A DNA stretch of 64,000 bases from Verrucomicrobiota bacterium JB022 (GTDB lineage Bacteria > Verrucomicrobiota > Verrucomicrobiia > Opitutales > Oceanipulchritudinaceae), in the NCBI GenBank assembly GCA_030673845.1, contig JAUTCQ010000003.1, positions 237,745-301,744 on the forward strand. Reading direction: 5' to 3'. Below the pieces are notes generated by a model that was not told the DNA's origin, did no database searches, and worked only from the letters and a program-made list of their open reading frames with translations. How positions within the stretch are numbered: the first letter of the stretch is position 1; every line of letters starts with the position of its first letter. A program made the position numbers and the translations under genes. Shown here piece by piece: positions 41,958 through 50,493 of this stretch.

Positions 41958-44168
41958 ATGAAATCCATTTTGACTGGCAAGATGCTGGCCCTCGGTTGGG
42001 CCGCCTGGCTTTGCGCTGCTCCCCTGCACGCGCAGGCCGAAGATTCCGAAAACGCTCAGCGCGAGCGCGTGCGCATGCCCACGCTCACCGTCACCGCAAC
42101 CCGCACGGAGCGTCCGGTCATGAAGACCCCCGCCAGCGTCGTCGCTGTCGATATGGACAGCTTCAACCGGCAGGGTGGGGCGGACGCGGGCGACGTGGTG
42201 CGCTACGAGCCGGGTATCTCCATCCCGTTCGAGTTTACTGGTGTGGACTCGTATGTGCCTTATCGCGGTGGCGGTTTCACCAACTACCGGGTGCGTGGGG
42301 TCGAGGGCAACCGCGTGCTGCTCACGGTCGACGGCATCCGCATGCCCCCGCAGTTCAACTTCAGCGGCGGCAACGGTCGAGACTACTTCGATCCCGCCGT
42401 CTTCGACCGCGTTGAGGTGCTGAAGGGCTCCGGCTCTACGCTCTTTGGCAGCGATGCGATGGGCGGAGTGGTGGCGTTCGAGACGCGCTCGCTACAGGAG
42501 GACTTGATCGACTCCGACCGGCCGTGGATCTTCCGCAACCGCGTGCTGTTGCAGGAAGTCGACGACAGCATCAAGAACGTCGCCAACTTCGGCTGGAAGA
42601 GCGAGCCCCTCTATATCACGCTCGTCAATTCTTACCAGAACGGGCACGAGGTGAAGAACGACCGCGGCCGCATCGACGCCAACCCGGTCGACACCTGGAG
42701 CAACCACATCCTCGGCAAGGTCGGTTATTCGCCCAACGAGGTCCACCAGCTCACCTTCACCGCCGAGAATTTCCAGCGCAGCACCGATACCGACGTCAAC
42801 ACCTCCGAGCGCACCTGGGCCTCCCCCTTCAACTACTACGTATTCAATACGGCGGATGATGAGCGCACCCGGCTGAGTCTTGACTATCAGCAGCTTCCGG
42901 TCGAAGCATGGTGGCAGGCGCTGGATGTGAAGGTCTACTACCAGACCTCCGATACGAGCAGCTTTACCAACACCCAGTCCAGCGCTGCACTGGCTCCGCC
43001 GCCCACCACTCGCGACCGCGACGACTATATCGGCTTTGATCACGAGATTTACGGCCTGAACCTCCAGTTGACCAAGGAGGCCTACTTCTGGGGGCTCGAG
43101 CATACCTTCGTCGGCGGCTTTGAAGGCTCGATGGAGTGGGCGAAAAATACCTTCCGTCGCGTCGACCGTAAGCCTCTGGAGAGAGGCGCCGTCATGCCCG
43201 GCTTCGATCCCTCCGACCTGATCCGGGGCGACGTTTACCTGCAAGACGTGGTGGAGGTCGATCGCTGGCTCTTTCAACTGGGCCTGCGCGCGGGATACTA
43301 CGAGATTCAGCCGAGTCACGACCCTGAGTTTCTGGAGCAATCGGAATTCGTCACGGCTGCCCCGGACTACGATAACCTCGCGATTTCGCCCAGCCTCGCC
43401 ATCCAGTATGAGATCAATCCCGATACGATCGTCTGGACCCGCTATGCGCGCGGCATCCGCAACCCCAGCCTCGAAAACTACGTCGGCTTCTTTGACCACC
43501 TGGGCGACTTTCAGCAGATACCCAACCCGAATCTCACGGAGGAAAGCAGCGATTCTTTCGACCTCGGAGTGAAGCGGGACGGTGAATATGTTACTCTCGA
43601 CGCCAGCGTCTTCTACGCCTTCTACCGAGACTTTTTCGTGACGGTGCAGGTCGACGACAGCACCTATCAGACGCAGAACGTGGACGAGGTCGACATCTAC
43701 GGGCTCGACTTGAGCATCCAATACCGCCTGCGCCACCTCAGCGAGAGCCTCGACGGTTTTTCCGTGGGCCTGAAGCTCAACCTTTCCGAAGGCGAAGACC
43801 AGAATACCGGCGAGGGCGTGGACGAAGTCGACCCCTATACCGTGGTCGGGCACCTGGCCTACGACGCGCCCTCGGGCCGTTGGGGCACGCGCCTGATCGG
43901 CACCTATCGCGCCCGCAAGGACGACCCGTCAGACAACTACCTCGGGTCTGGCCTGATCATCCCGCCCAGCTCGTTTGTGCTCGACCTGTCCGCGTATTGG
44001 CAGGTGCGGGACAACCTGTCGCTCGACCTTGGGGTCCGCAACCTGACCGATGAGCGCTACTGGGTGTGGCCCAATGCGGGTGGAGCCGATCACAGCTTCA
44101 ACGAAGACCCGGAGCTGGCCGTGCGCCCCGGGATCAACGTCTACTTCGCGCTTAACTTCGAGCTGTAG
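41958..44168 (+). CDS. hmuR: TonB-dependent heme/hemoglobin receptor
   Basis: 736 residues from ATG 41958. A signal peptide (LALGWAAWLCAAPLHAQA) is followed by a TonB-box-like segment (MPTLTVTATRTERPVM) and the plug domain. GGGFTNYRVRGVEGNRVLLTVDGIRMP is very close to the heme/hemoglobin receptor plug signature. The 22-strand barrel includes YARGIRNPSLENYVGFF (FRAP-like) and the NPNL box (NPNLTEESSDSFDLGVK), both characteristic of HmuR/HemR-type receptors. The C-terminus ends in an aromatic/hydrophobic beta-strand (INVYFALNFEL). It is the last gene of the heme operon and overlaps the convergent MFS gene by 17 bases. Confidence 0.92.
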   Translation: MKSILTGKMLALGWAAWLCAAPLHAQAEDSENAQRERVRMPTLTVTATRTERPVMKTPASVVAVDMDSFNRQGGADAGDVVRYEPGISIPFEFTGVDSYVPYRGGGFTNYRVRGVEGNRVLLTVDGIRMPPQFNFSGGNGRDYFDPAVFDRVEVLKGSGSTLFGSDAMGGVVAFETRSLQEDLIDSDRPWIFRNRVLLQEVDDSIKNVANFGWKSEPLYITLVNSYQNGHEVKNDRGRIDANPVDTWSNHILGKVGYSPNEVHQLTFTAENFQRSTDTDVNTSERTWASPFNYYVFNTADDERTRLSLDYQQLPVEAWWQALDVKVYYQTSDTSSFTNTQSSAALAPPPTTRDRDDYIGFDHEIYGLNLQLTKEAYFWGLEHTFVGGFEGSMEWAKNTFRRVDRKPLERGAVMPGFDPSDLIRGDVYLQDVVEVDRWLFQLGLRAGYYEIQPSHDPEFLEQSEFVTAAPDYDNLAISPSLAIQYEINPDTIVWTRYARGIRNPSLENYVGFFDHLGDFQQIPNPNLTEESSDSFDLGVKRDGEYVTLDASVFYAFYRDFFVTVQVDDSTYQTQNVDEVDIYGLDLSIQYRLRHLSESLDGFSVGLKLNLSEGEDQNTGEGVDEVDPYTVVGHLAYDAPSGRWGTRLIGTYRARKDDPSDNYLGSGLIIPPSSFVLDLSAYWQVRDNLSLDLGVRNLTDERYWVWPNAGGADHSFNEDPELAVRPGINVYFALNFEL

Positions 44169-45393
44169 CCGGGGCACCGACGGCGGGGCCGCCCTCCGTG
44201 CTCGCGGTCAATCGCACCACAAAAGCGAGCGCGGAGGAGGTGACGGCGAGTGCCACCACGCCCAGCCAGCCGAATTGGCCGAGGATCCAGCCACCCAGCC
44301 CGGCCCCGGCCGACATGCCGGCAAACATCCCGAAGAGCAGGATTGCGTTGAGGCGGCTGCGCGCTGCCGGGTCGATCCCGTAGATGATCGTCTGGTGCGA
44401 GACGGTCGTGGCCTGCATCCCCAGGTCGAAGCCGATCACGCCCGCCACCAGCAGCCACACTTGGTGGCTCGGAGCAAAGAACGGCGCGAAGGCCATGATG
44501 CCAAACGAGGCGGCGCTCAAGGCCGTGCTCAGGCGCGTCACCACCTCCGGGCCGTGGCGGTCGGCCAGCTTGCCGGCAAAGGGGGCGATGAGCGCGCCGG
44601 CGGCCCCGGCAATGCCGAATATGCCCGCCACCGTGCTGCCGAGGTGAAACGGCTCACCGTGGAGGATCAGCGCGAGCGTCGACCAAAAGGCGCTGAAGCT
44701 CACCGCCACCAGCCCCTGCGCGATGGCCGCACGACGTACCGACGGGTATTTCTGCCACAGGTGGCCGAGCGAGGCCATCAGCGCGCCATAGCGCAACTGA
44801 GTCAGCACGGGGGTACTCGGCATGCCCCGCCAGGCAATTACCAGGAGCCCGCCGATGCTCGCCGCCGCGATGTAAAACATCTCGCGCCAGCCCAGGTATT
44901 CGGCCACGAAGCCGCTCACCACCCGCGAAACGAGGATGCCCAGCAGCAGGCCCGTCATCACGGTGCCCACCGTCTTGCCCCGGCTGTGATCAGGGGCCAG
45001 CATGGCCGTTCCAGAGACGACGTCCTGCGCCAGCGTCGAAGTCAGGCCGATGAGGAGGCTCGCCACCGCCAGCACGGCCATGGAGGGCGCGGCGGCACTG
45101 GCGACGAGGGCACCGATCAGCAGCACGGCCTTGATCATCACGATCCGCCGCCGGTCATGGCGGTCGCCCAAAGGCCCGAGGAAGAGCAGCCCTGCCGCAT
45201 AACCCATTTGGGTGAGCATCGGCACCAGGCTCATCACGCCGTCGGAGTAGTGGAGGTCGCGCCCCATCAAGGCCAGCATCGGCTGGCTGTAGTAGAGCGT
45301 CGCCACGGCAAGGCCCGTGATCGTCGCAAGCAGCAGCACCGTGCTGCGGGTGAGGACGTTGCGACTATGCGCTGGCAGTATGTCGGCCTTCAT
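44152..45393 (-). CDS. MFS transporter
   Basis: 413 residues from ATG 45393, about 12 helices. The motif-A loop GPLGDRHDRRRIVMI between helices 2 and 3 and GKLADRHGPEVV in the second half identify a major facilitator, closest in style to drug:H+ antiporter-1 exporters. It is divergent from a LysR regulator that probably controls it. On the minus strand a TATAAT lies at 45408-45403, only 9 bases before the ATG, so the leader would be very short. Confidence 0.87.
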   Translation of the reverse strand: MKADILPAHSRNVLTRSTVLLLATITGLAVATLYYSQPMLALMGRDLHYSDGVMSLVPMLTQMGYAAGLLFLGPLGDRHDRRRIVMIKAVLLIGALVASAAAPSMAVLAVASLLIGLTSTLAQDVVSGTAMLAPDHSRGKTVGTVMTGLLLGILVSRVVSGFVAEYLGWREMFYIAAASIGGLLVIAWRGMPSTPVLTQLRYGALMASLGHLWQKYPSVRRAAIAQGLVAVSFSAFWSTLALILHGEPFHLGSTVAGIFGIAGAAGALIAPFAGKLADRHGPEVVTRLSTALSAASFGIMAFAPFFAPSHQVWLLVAGVIGFDLGMQATTVSHQTIIYGIDPAARSRLNAILLFGMFAGMSAGAGLGGWILGQFGWLGVVALAVTSSALAFVVRLTASTEGGPAVGAPATARS

Positions 45394-45466
45394 GATAGCG
45401 CTATTATACAGGCAGATGCGTTCTTGGGTAGACGGCGCGTCGGCATAATGGTTATACGTGTTGCGC
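45394..45466. promoter_or_regulatory. Divergent MFS/lysR promoter region
   Basis: A 73-base region holding a perfect -10 hexamer for the minus strand (TATAAT, 45408-45403) and the palindrome ATAGCGCTAT (45395-45404). LysR regulators usually bind T-N11-A sites in such divergent regions; the exact operator was not resolved. Confidence 0.4.
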
Positions 45467-46426
45467 ATGAAAGAGCCTATGCCGGTATCCAGTCTGTTTG
45501 CCGGCGGCAACGACCGCCTCGACCTGCTGCAAACCTTTGTCCGCATTGTGGAGGCAGGTAGCCTGTCCGCCGCCGCCGCGAGCCTCGGCACGACGCAGCC
45601 CACCGTCAGCCGCCGCCTGCAACAGCTGGAGCGCCTGCTCGGGCGTCGCCTGATTCACCGCTCGACTCACTCCATGCGCCTGAGCGAAGACGGCGAGCGC
45701 TGTTACCAACGCGCCAAGGAGATCCTGACCGCGTGGACGGCCTTTGAGGTGGACCTGCAGGGAGACGATGCCGAACCGGAAGGGCTGTTACGCGTCTTCG
45801 CGCCCCATGCCTTTGGTCAACACCTGATGGTCGGCCCACTGGCGGAGTTCATGCGGCGCTACCCCAAGGTGACGGTCGAGTGGCTGCTCAAGGACTATGC
45901 GCCCAACTTCATCGAAGAAGGGGTCGACTGCGCCATCCTCGTCGGCGAAGTGCGCGATCCTTTGACCGTCGCCGTACGGCTGGCCGCTGTGCCGCGCATT
46001 GTCGTCTGCGCTCCCCAACTGCTGGAGGGTGGAGAGGCGCTCACCGATGTGGCCGACCTCAGCCGCCTGCCCTGGCTCGCCCTGCGCACCTACTATTACA
46101 AGGACGTGCTGCTGCAACACACGCCTACCGGCAAATCGACTCGGCTCAGCCTGCGCCCCCGCTTCAGCACCGACAACCTGTATGCCCTCCGCAGCGCTGC
46201 TCTCCGTGGCCTGGGCGCGTGCGTAGTGTCCTCCTGGGTGGTGGCGGATGATCTGGCGGAAGGACGCCTGGTGCGCCTGATGCCCGAGTGGGAAGCTGCG
46301 CCCATCCCGATCCATCTCATCTACCCTTATGCGACTCACTATTCGCCCGCGCTCCTGCGCTTTGTGCAGACCATGCGTGCCCGTACGGCTGAAGCGTTGG
46401 GCGAGACGGTCTTGCGGGGCAAGTGA
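45467..46426 (+). CDS. LysR-family transcriptional regulator
   Basis: 319 residues from ATG 45467; ATG 45479, with AAAGAG just before it, is equally possible. The N-terminal winged HTH is LLQTFVRIVEAGSLSAAAASLGTTQPTVSRRLQQLERLLGRRLIHRS, and a LysR substrate-binding domain follows (GLLRVFAPHAFGQHLMVGPL..). It is divergent from the MFS exporter, its likely target. Confidence 0.92.
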   Translation: MKEPMPVSSLFAGGNDRLDLLQTFVRIVEAGSLSAAAASLGTTQPTVSRRLQQLERLLGRRLIHRSTHSMRLSEDGERCYQRAKEILTAWTAFEVDLQGDDAEPEGLLRVFAPHAFGQHLMVGPLAEFMRRYPKVTVEWLLKDYAPNFIEEGVDCAILVGEVRDPLTVAVRLAAVPRIVVCAPQLLEGGEALTDVADLSRLPWLALRTYYYKDVLLQHTPTGKSTRLSLRPRFSTDNLYALRSAALRGLGACVVSSWVVADDLAEGRLVRLMPEWEAAPIPIHLIYPYATHYSPALLRFVQTMRARTAEALGETVLRGK

Positions 46427-46428
46427 CA

Positions 46429-46460
46429 CAAAAAAGCCCCGACTGGCGAGCAGGCGGGGC
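46429..46460 (-). terminator. Rho-independent terminator of the 46487-47053 gene
   Basis: On the minus strand GCCCCG (46460-46455) pairs with CGGGGC (46441-46436), followed by TTTTTT. It lies 27 bases after the stop of the histone-like gene and also abuts the stop of the convergent lysR. Confidence 0.8.
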
Positions 46461-46486
46461 AGGAAATGGATGGTTAGCCTGGCTTC

Positions 46487-47053
46487 CTAGAAGCTGGGGC
46501 TGAACGAGATGGTGGCGCCGGCGAGCACGATCTGGTCGTCGCCTTGTTGCCACTCGGTATCGTTGAGCAGCACCTTGAAGGTGAGTTCGCCCTCAACCTG
46601 GTTGGAAGACCAGCACCACTCGTCGGCACCGCAGTTTTCCATCAGCACACCTTGATCCCAGCTCAGGCCATTGCCCTCGCCGCGGATGTAAAGCTGGTTG
46701 CCGTAGCCGATATCCACCTTACAGACGACCGTCGTCACCGAGCCGGAGCGCGGGGCAGGGGAAGTCGTAGTGGGCGCGTCGGCAGCTTGCGTCACGGAAG
46801 GCGTGCTAGCCTTCTTCGCAGCGCTCTTGCGCACAGCCTTCTTGGTCGTCTTCTTGACGGGCGTTGCCGCGGTCGCCGGAGCTTCCTTGACCGGGGCGGG
46901 CTTTTCCACCGCGGGGACTGGCGTCACGGGTTGGTTCGTCGAGACGGCCTTGGTGGCTGCCTTGGTTGCTTTCTTGGCCGCGGTCTTCTTTACCGCCGTC
47001 TTTTTCGCAGCGACTTTTTTGGTCGTGGCCTTCTTCGTCGGTTCAGATGCCAT
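46487..47053 (-). CDS. Histone-H1-like Lys/Ala-rich protein fused to a carbohydrate-binding-like domain
   Basis: 188 residues. Residues 1-50 and 65-80 are KKATTKKVAAKKTAVKKTAAKK-type repeats, as in bacterial histone-H1 homologues that bind DNA non-specifically. A Pro/Val-rich linker joins them to a ~90-residue C-terminal domain (VCKVDIGYGNQLYIRGEGNGLSWDQGVLMENCGADEWCW, then FKVLLNDTEWQQGDDQ). This resembles a CBM20-like starch-binding beta-sandwich, with its G.GLSWD..V.. and E..FKVLLND patterns. The repeats make the N-terminal boundary variable. The function is unknown; nucleoid and polysaccharide roles are both possible. Confidence 0.75.
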   Translation of the reverse strand: MASEPTKKATTKKVAAKKTAVKKTAAKKATKAATKAVSTNQPVTPVPAVEKPAPVKEAPATAATPVKKTTKKAVRKSAAKKASTPSVTQAADAPTTTSPAPRSGSVTTVVCKVDIGYGNQLYIRGEGNGLSWDQGVLMENCGADEWCWSSNQVEGELTFKVLLNDTEWQQGDDQIVLAGATISFSPSF

Positions 47054-47276
47054 ATAATATCCCCTGAGAGTGGTCGGTGTTACCTATTAAGATGAATTCG
47101 AGAGAGCGTAGTGGGAAGCAGGTCTGCAAGTACTTGCCTGTTAACCATGAATACTCACGTTTCGCAACTCTGAAGTGAAAAAAATGGCTTTCTTTGCACC
47201 GAAAGCCCCTTCGAGTGAGGCCGTTGGCCCAGGAGGGCGGGTGTCCCAAGCTGCTGAATCCGATCAGGCTGCGTGC
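47054..47276. other. Intergenic region between lpxI and the histone-like gene
   Basis: 223 bases. AT-richer near 47090-47170, where the promoter of the histone-like gene should lie. No ORF with family resemblance or structured RNA was seen. Confidence 0.4.
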
Positions 47277-48137
47277 TTAGGCACCGGTGTAGCCGTAGAG
47301 TTCGATGCCCCATTCGCGTGCCTGCCGCAAGACGGCCTCCTGCTGCAGGATCACGACGCGGTCCACCTCCAGGGCAGCCGTCTGGATCCCTGCGGTGCGC
47401 ATCGATTCCAACGTGCGGTGGCCGAAGACGGGCCAGTCAAAATATGGATTCTGGCCGGGCTTGCTCGTTTTTACGAAAATGAGGCCTTCGGTCTTGTACT
47501 TGTTGGCGCGGGCCAGCATGTCGTCGGTCCCCTCAAACGCTTCGACCGCCAGCACAGTGCCCTTCCGCACGACGACTCCCTGGCCCACATCGAGGCGGGC
47601 CATCTCTTTGGCAATGCGGATGCCGTGCTCGATGTAGCCAGCCTTGGCCTGCAGCGAGCCGCCGGTCATCACGCCGGGCCGCGCGAGCTGGCCGTCCATG
47701 AACGCGCGCGCGTCGAGCATCGTGACGCCGATCTTCTGCACCTCGCGAGCAAGGGCACCGAAGATCGTCTCGGCGTTGCGCTCCTTCAGCGTGGCCAGCA
47801 GCGTGATCGCCTTCAAGTCGGGCGAGAGATCCTTGAAGAGCCGCCCGGGGGTGACTTGCCCCACGAAGAGGCAATAGCCCGCCTGCAGTTGCTGGAGCGC
47901 TTTCAGCATCTTGCCGATCTGGCCGACCTTGATCGTGGCGCGTTCACGCTCGGGGAACGTATCGACCAGGGCGGGGTCGGTCTCGCCCGCCAGCTCGATC
48001 AACCGCACCGGCACCCCCGCCGCCCGCATCGCCTGGACGACGAGCCACGGGTAGTCGCGTTGACCCGCCACCACGGCAACCGGGCGGCGGGCATCGAAAT
48101 CGGCAGGCAGGAAGCGGGAGGGGAGCGGTCCGTTCAT
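47277..48137 (-). CDS. lpxI: UDP-2,3-diacylglucosamine diphosphatase LpxI
   Basis: 286 residues of the LpxI (DUF1009) family, which hydrolyses UDP-2,3-diacylglucosamine to lipid X in lipid A synthesis. Matches include VAVVAGQRDYPWLVVQAMRAAGVPV, IGKMLKALQQLQAGYCLFVGQVTPGRLF, LDARAFMDGQLARPGVMTG and GQGVVVRKGTVLAVEAFEGTDDMLARA. It replaces LpxH in such bacteria and implies an LPS-type outer membrane. It starts 6 bases downstream of leuA and is probably co-transcribed with it. Confidence 0.9.
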   Translation of the reverse strand: MNGPLPSRFLPADFDARRPVAVVAGQRDYPWLVVQAMRAAGVPVRLIELAGETDPALVDTFPERERATIKVGQIGKMLKALQQLQAGYCLFVGQVTPGRLFKDLSPDLKAITLLATLKERNAETIFGALAREVQKIGVTMLDARAFMDGQLARPGVMTGGSLQAKAGYIEHGIRIAKEMARLDVGQGVVVRKGTVLAVEAFEGTDDMLARANKYKTEGLIFVKTSKPGQNPYFDWPVFGHRTLESMRTAGIQTAALEVDRVVILQQEAVLRQAREWGIELYGYTGA

Positions 48138-48143
48138 GCGGCG

Positions 48144-49898
48144 TTACTGCTGGGCTCCGGAAGTGGTGTCGAGCACGATGGCGTCGTCGCTGTGGGCGCG
48201 GTTGAAGGCGCTGACCAAGGCCTGCATGCCGCCGTATTCGACGTTTACCTCGATGCTGGCGCCCCAGAAGAGCTGGCCGTCTTCGCGCTGCAGGCAGATA
48301 AAGCTGGCGGCCTCGGCGGCAGAGCCCTTCGTCAGGGCCTTTTGCGAGTAGTCCATCAGCTTGAAGTTCTTCCAACCCGCTTCGTCCAGCGCATTGACGA
48401 AGGCCGAGATGGGGCCGTTGCCCGCGCCCTTCAAAGCGTAGTCCTTGCCCTTCCAGCGCACCTTCACGTCCAGCTCCATCTTGTGGTAGCTGCCGTTGCT
48501 GCGGCGCAGGTCGTACTCGACCAACTCCAGCGGGCTGGTGCGGCCGGTGTATTCCTGATAGAAAGCGTCCTTGATCTGGTCGGCCGTCAGCTCGCTCGCT
48601 TCGCGGTCGGCCAAGGTCGTAGCGACGAGGCCAAACTCCGGGTGCATCAGCTTGGGCATCTCAATGCCGAAGGCCCGCTCCAGCACGTAGGCCACTCCCC
48701 CCTTGCCGCTCTGGCTGTTGATGCGGATGATCGCCTGGTAGCTGCGACCGATGTCGTGCGGGTCCAGCGGCAGGTAGGGCACCTGCCACAAGATGCTGTC
48801 GTCGGCGCTCTGGCCCTGAACGTGCGGGGCCTCTTCGATCTCCTGGGCGCGGGCGGCCATGCCCTTGCGGATGGCGTCCTGGTGGCTGCCGCTGAAGGCG
48901 GTGTAGGCCAGGTCGCCGGCGTAGGGGGCGCGGTCGTGCACGCTCATACGCGTCACACGCTCATACACGCTGCGAATTTCGGGCAAGTCGCCGAAGTCCA
49001 GCTTCGGGTCGACGCCGTGGTTGTACATGTTCAGCGCCACCGTCACGATGTCCAGATTGCCGGTGCGCTCGCCATTGCCAAACAAGGTGCCTTCGACGCG
49101 GTCGGCCCCGGCCATCAGGCCCAGCTCGGTCGCGGCGACACCCGTGCCCCGGTCGTTGTGCGTGTGCAGGCTGATGATCACGCTGTCGCGACGGCTCAGG
49201 TGGCGGATGAACCACTCGATCTGGTCGGCGTGGACGTTGGGGGTCGCGTACTGGACGGTGTCGGGCAGGTTCAGGATCAGCGGATTGTCCGGCGTCGGCT
49301 GGATCACGTCCAGCACTGCCTCGCACACCTCCAGGCTGTATTCCAGCTCGGTATCGCTGAACGATTCGGGCGAGTACTGGTAGCGGATCTTGGTGCCGCC
49401 TTTGACGGTGCTTTCCAGGTCGCGGCACAGCTTGGCCGCATCGACGGCGATCTGCTTGATCTGCGCCTTCGACATGTTGAACGTCACACGGCGCTGCAGC
49501 GGGTTGGTGCTGTTGTAAAAGTGGATGATCGCGGTCGGCGCGCCGTCGATCGCCTCAAAGCTGCGGCGCAGCAAGGCCTCGCGGCACTGCACCAGCACCT
49601 GCACGGCGACATCCGGCGGGATGCGGTTTTCCTCCACCAGGCGGCGGGCAAAGCGAAACTCGGTGTCGCTCGCGCTGGGGAAGCCGATCTCGATTTCCTT
49701 GAACCCGATGCGCAGCAGCAGGTCGAAATACTCCAGTTTTTCGGCGACCGACATGGGGATCGGCAGCGCCTGATTACCGTCGCGCAAGTCGACGCTGCAC
49801 CAGATGGGCGCACGGTCGATCACCCGGTTGGGCCATTGCCGGTCGGGCAACTGGACGGTCGGGTAGGGGCGGTATTTCGTGATGGGAGCACGTTGCAT
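48144..49898 (-). CDS. leuA: 2-isopropylmalate synthase (LeuA type 2)
   Basis: 584 residues. It condenses acetyl-CoA with 2-oxoisovalerate, the first committed step of leucine synthesis. The catalytic domain shows WCSVDLRDGNQAL, a GFKEIEIGFPSASDTEF region and the metal-binding SLHTHNDRGTG. The C-terminal regulatory domain (LVEYDLRRSNGSYHKMELDVKVRWKGKDYALKGAGNGPISAFVNAL) is the leucine-binding LeuA dimer fold of the long type. The start is at ATG 49898, with GAGAGAGAAAG 9 bases upstream. A short Leu-rich ORF lies 200 bases upstream. Confidence 0.94.
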   Translation of the reverse strand: MQRAPITKYRPYPTVQLPDRQWPNRVIDRAPIWCSVDLRDGNQALPIPMSVAEKLEYFDLLLRIGFKEIEIGFPSASDTEFRFARRLVEENRIPPDVAVQVLVQCREALLRRSFEAIDGAPTAIIHFYNSTNPLQRRVTFNMSKAQIKQIAVDAAKLCRDLESTVKGGTKIRYQYSPESFSDTELEYSLEVCEAVLDVIQPTPDNPLILNLPDTVQYATPNVHADQIEWFIRHLSRRDSVIISLHTHNDRGTGVAATELGLMAGADRVEGTLFGNGERTGNLDIVTVALNMYNHGVDPKLDFGDLPEIRSVYERVTRMSVHDRAPYAGDLAYTAFSGSHQDAIRKGMAARAQEIEEAPHVQGQSADDSILWQVPYLPLDPHDIGRSYQAIIRINSQSGKGGVAYVLERAFGIEMPKLMHPEFGLVATTLADREASELTADQIKDAFYQEYTGRTSPLELVEYDLRRSNGSYHKMELDVKVRWKGKDYALKGAGNGPISAFVNALDEAGWKNFKLMDYSQKALTKGSAAEAASFICLQREDGQLFWGASIEVNVEYGGMQALVSAFNRAHSDDAIVLDTTSGAQQ

Positions 49899-50098
49899 GG
49901 TAAAAACTTTCTCTCTCGGTAAATGCGGGAAGGACGAACCGAAGAAAAGACGGGTCCGTCATGGTCATATCATCTTGCAGCCGATGGCAACTGTGAAGCG
50001 CACCTCGCGCCACCGGAAAGCCCCACACATGGAAGGGACTTGAGTCAGGAATATCTGGCGAATTGTCTGCCGCGCCCGCGCCAGCCGGGCACCTTCAT

Positions 50099-50209
50099 TT
50101 AAGCTCCCCCACCGGGGAGAAGCAGCGCCAGCCCAAGACCCAGCAACGCGGCCCGCATGCCGTGTTGGTGCTCCCAATCGAGGGTAAAGGTTGGCGTGGT
50201 GTGACTCAT
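50099..50209 (-). CDS. Leu-rich short ORF upstream of leuA, possible leader peptide
   Basis: 36 residues, ATG 50209 to the TAA at 50101-50099, starting MSHTTPTFTLDWEHQHGM. Residues 22-31 (LLGLGLALLL) contain seven leucines. It is 200 bases upstream of leuA on the same strand. Leucine-rich leader peptides control leu operons by attenuation in other bacteria. No strong Shine-Dalgarno or convincing terminator/antiterminator pair was found, and the Leu codons are mixed. It could also be a tiny membrane peptide or chance. Confidence 0.35.
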   Translation of the reverse strand: MSHTTPTFTLDWEHQHGMRAALLGLGLALLLPGGGA

Positions 50210-50493
50210 GGAAAGCGCAGTAAAGCGGGTCGGGAGGCGGAAGTCAAGCGGGTGGGGTTGGGGCGAGGCAGACTAACAAGTCAGCTTACCCCTACGACCA
50301 GCAACTCAACACCTCGGCCCTGTTCATGAGCGTGAACGTCAGCCGCTCGGTGGACTGAGGATACGGCTTAACGTTTTTCAGCATATTTCCGGCGGGCTCA
50401 AAAGGGTCCGCCTTGTTTTTTACAAATCCAACGCATAAATACCCAGGGTGGTAAGCCTTATTTGGGGCGGGCGGGCGCCGATTTAAGGTGTTG
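50210..50493. other. Intergenic region upstream of carbonic anhydrase
   Basis: 284 bases without a recognisable gene. It contains the divergent promoters of the leuA and carbonic anhydrase transcription units. AAGGTGTTG just before ATG 50494 provides the carbonic anhydrase ribosome-binding site. Confidence 0.4.

Noticed and set aside
42492..43853. 453-codon minus-strand frame inside the heme receptor gene
   Set aside because: Antisense shadow; the plus strand has an unbroken TonB-dependent receptor with plug, FRAP-like and NPNL motifs.
45458..45466. GTG at 45458 as the lysR start
   Set aside because: Adds only three residues before an ATG and has no better ribosome-binding site.
47175..49922. 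915-codon plus-strand frame opposite leuA and lpxI
   Set aside because: Shadow of two well-identified genes; the His/Asp/Leu-rich translation has no family features.
50047..50097. 17-codon ORF (MKVPGWRG...) following the Leu-rich ORF, with a GGGGGAG before it
   Set aside because: Too short, with no Leu bias or family likeness; the purine run is probably chance.
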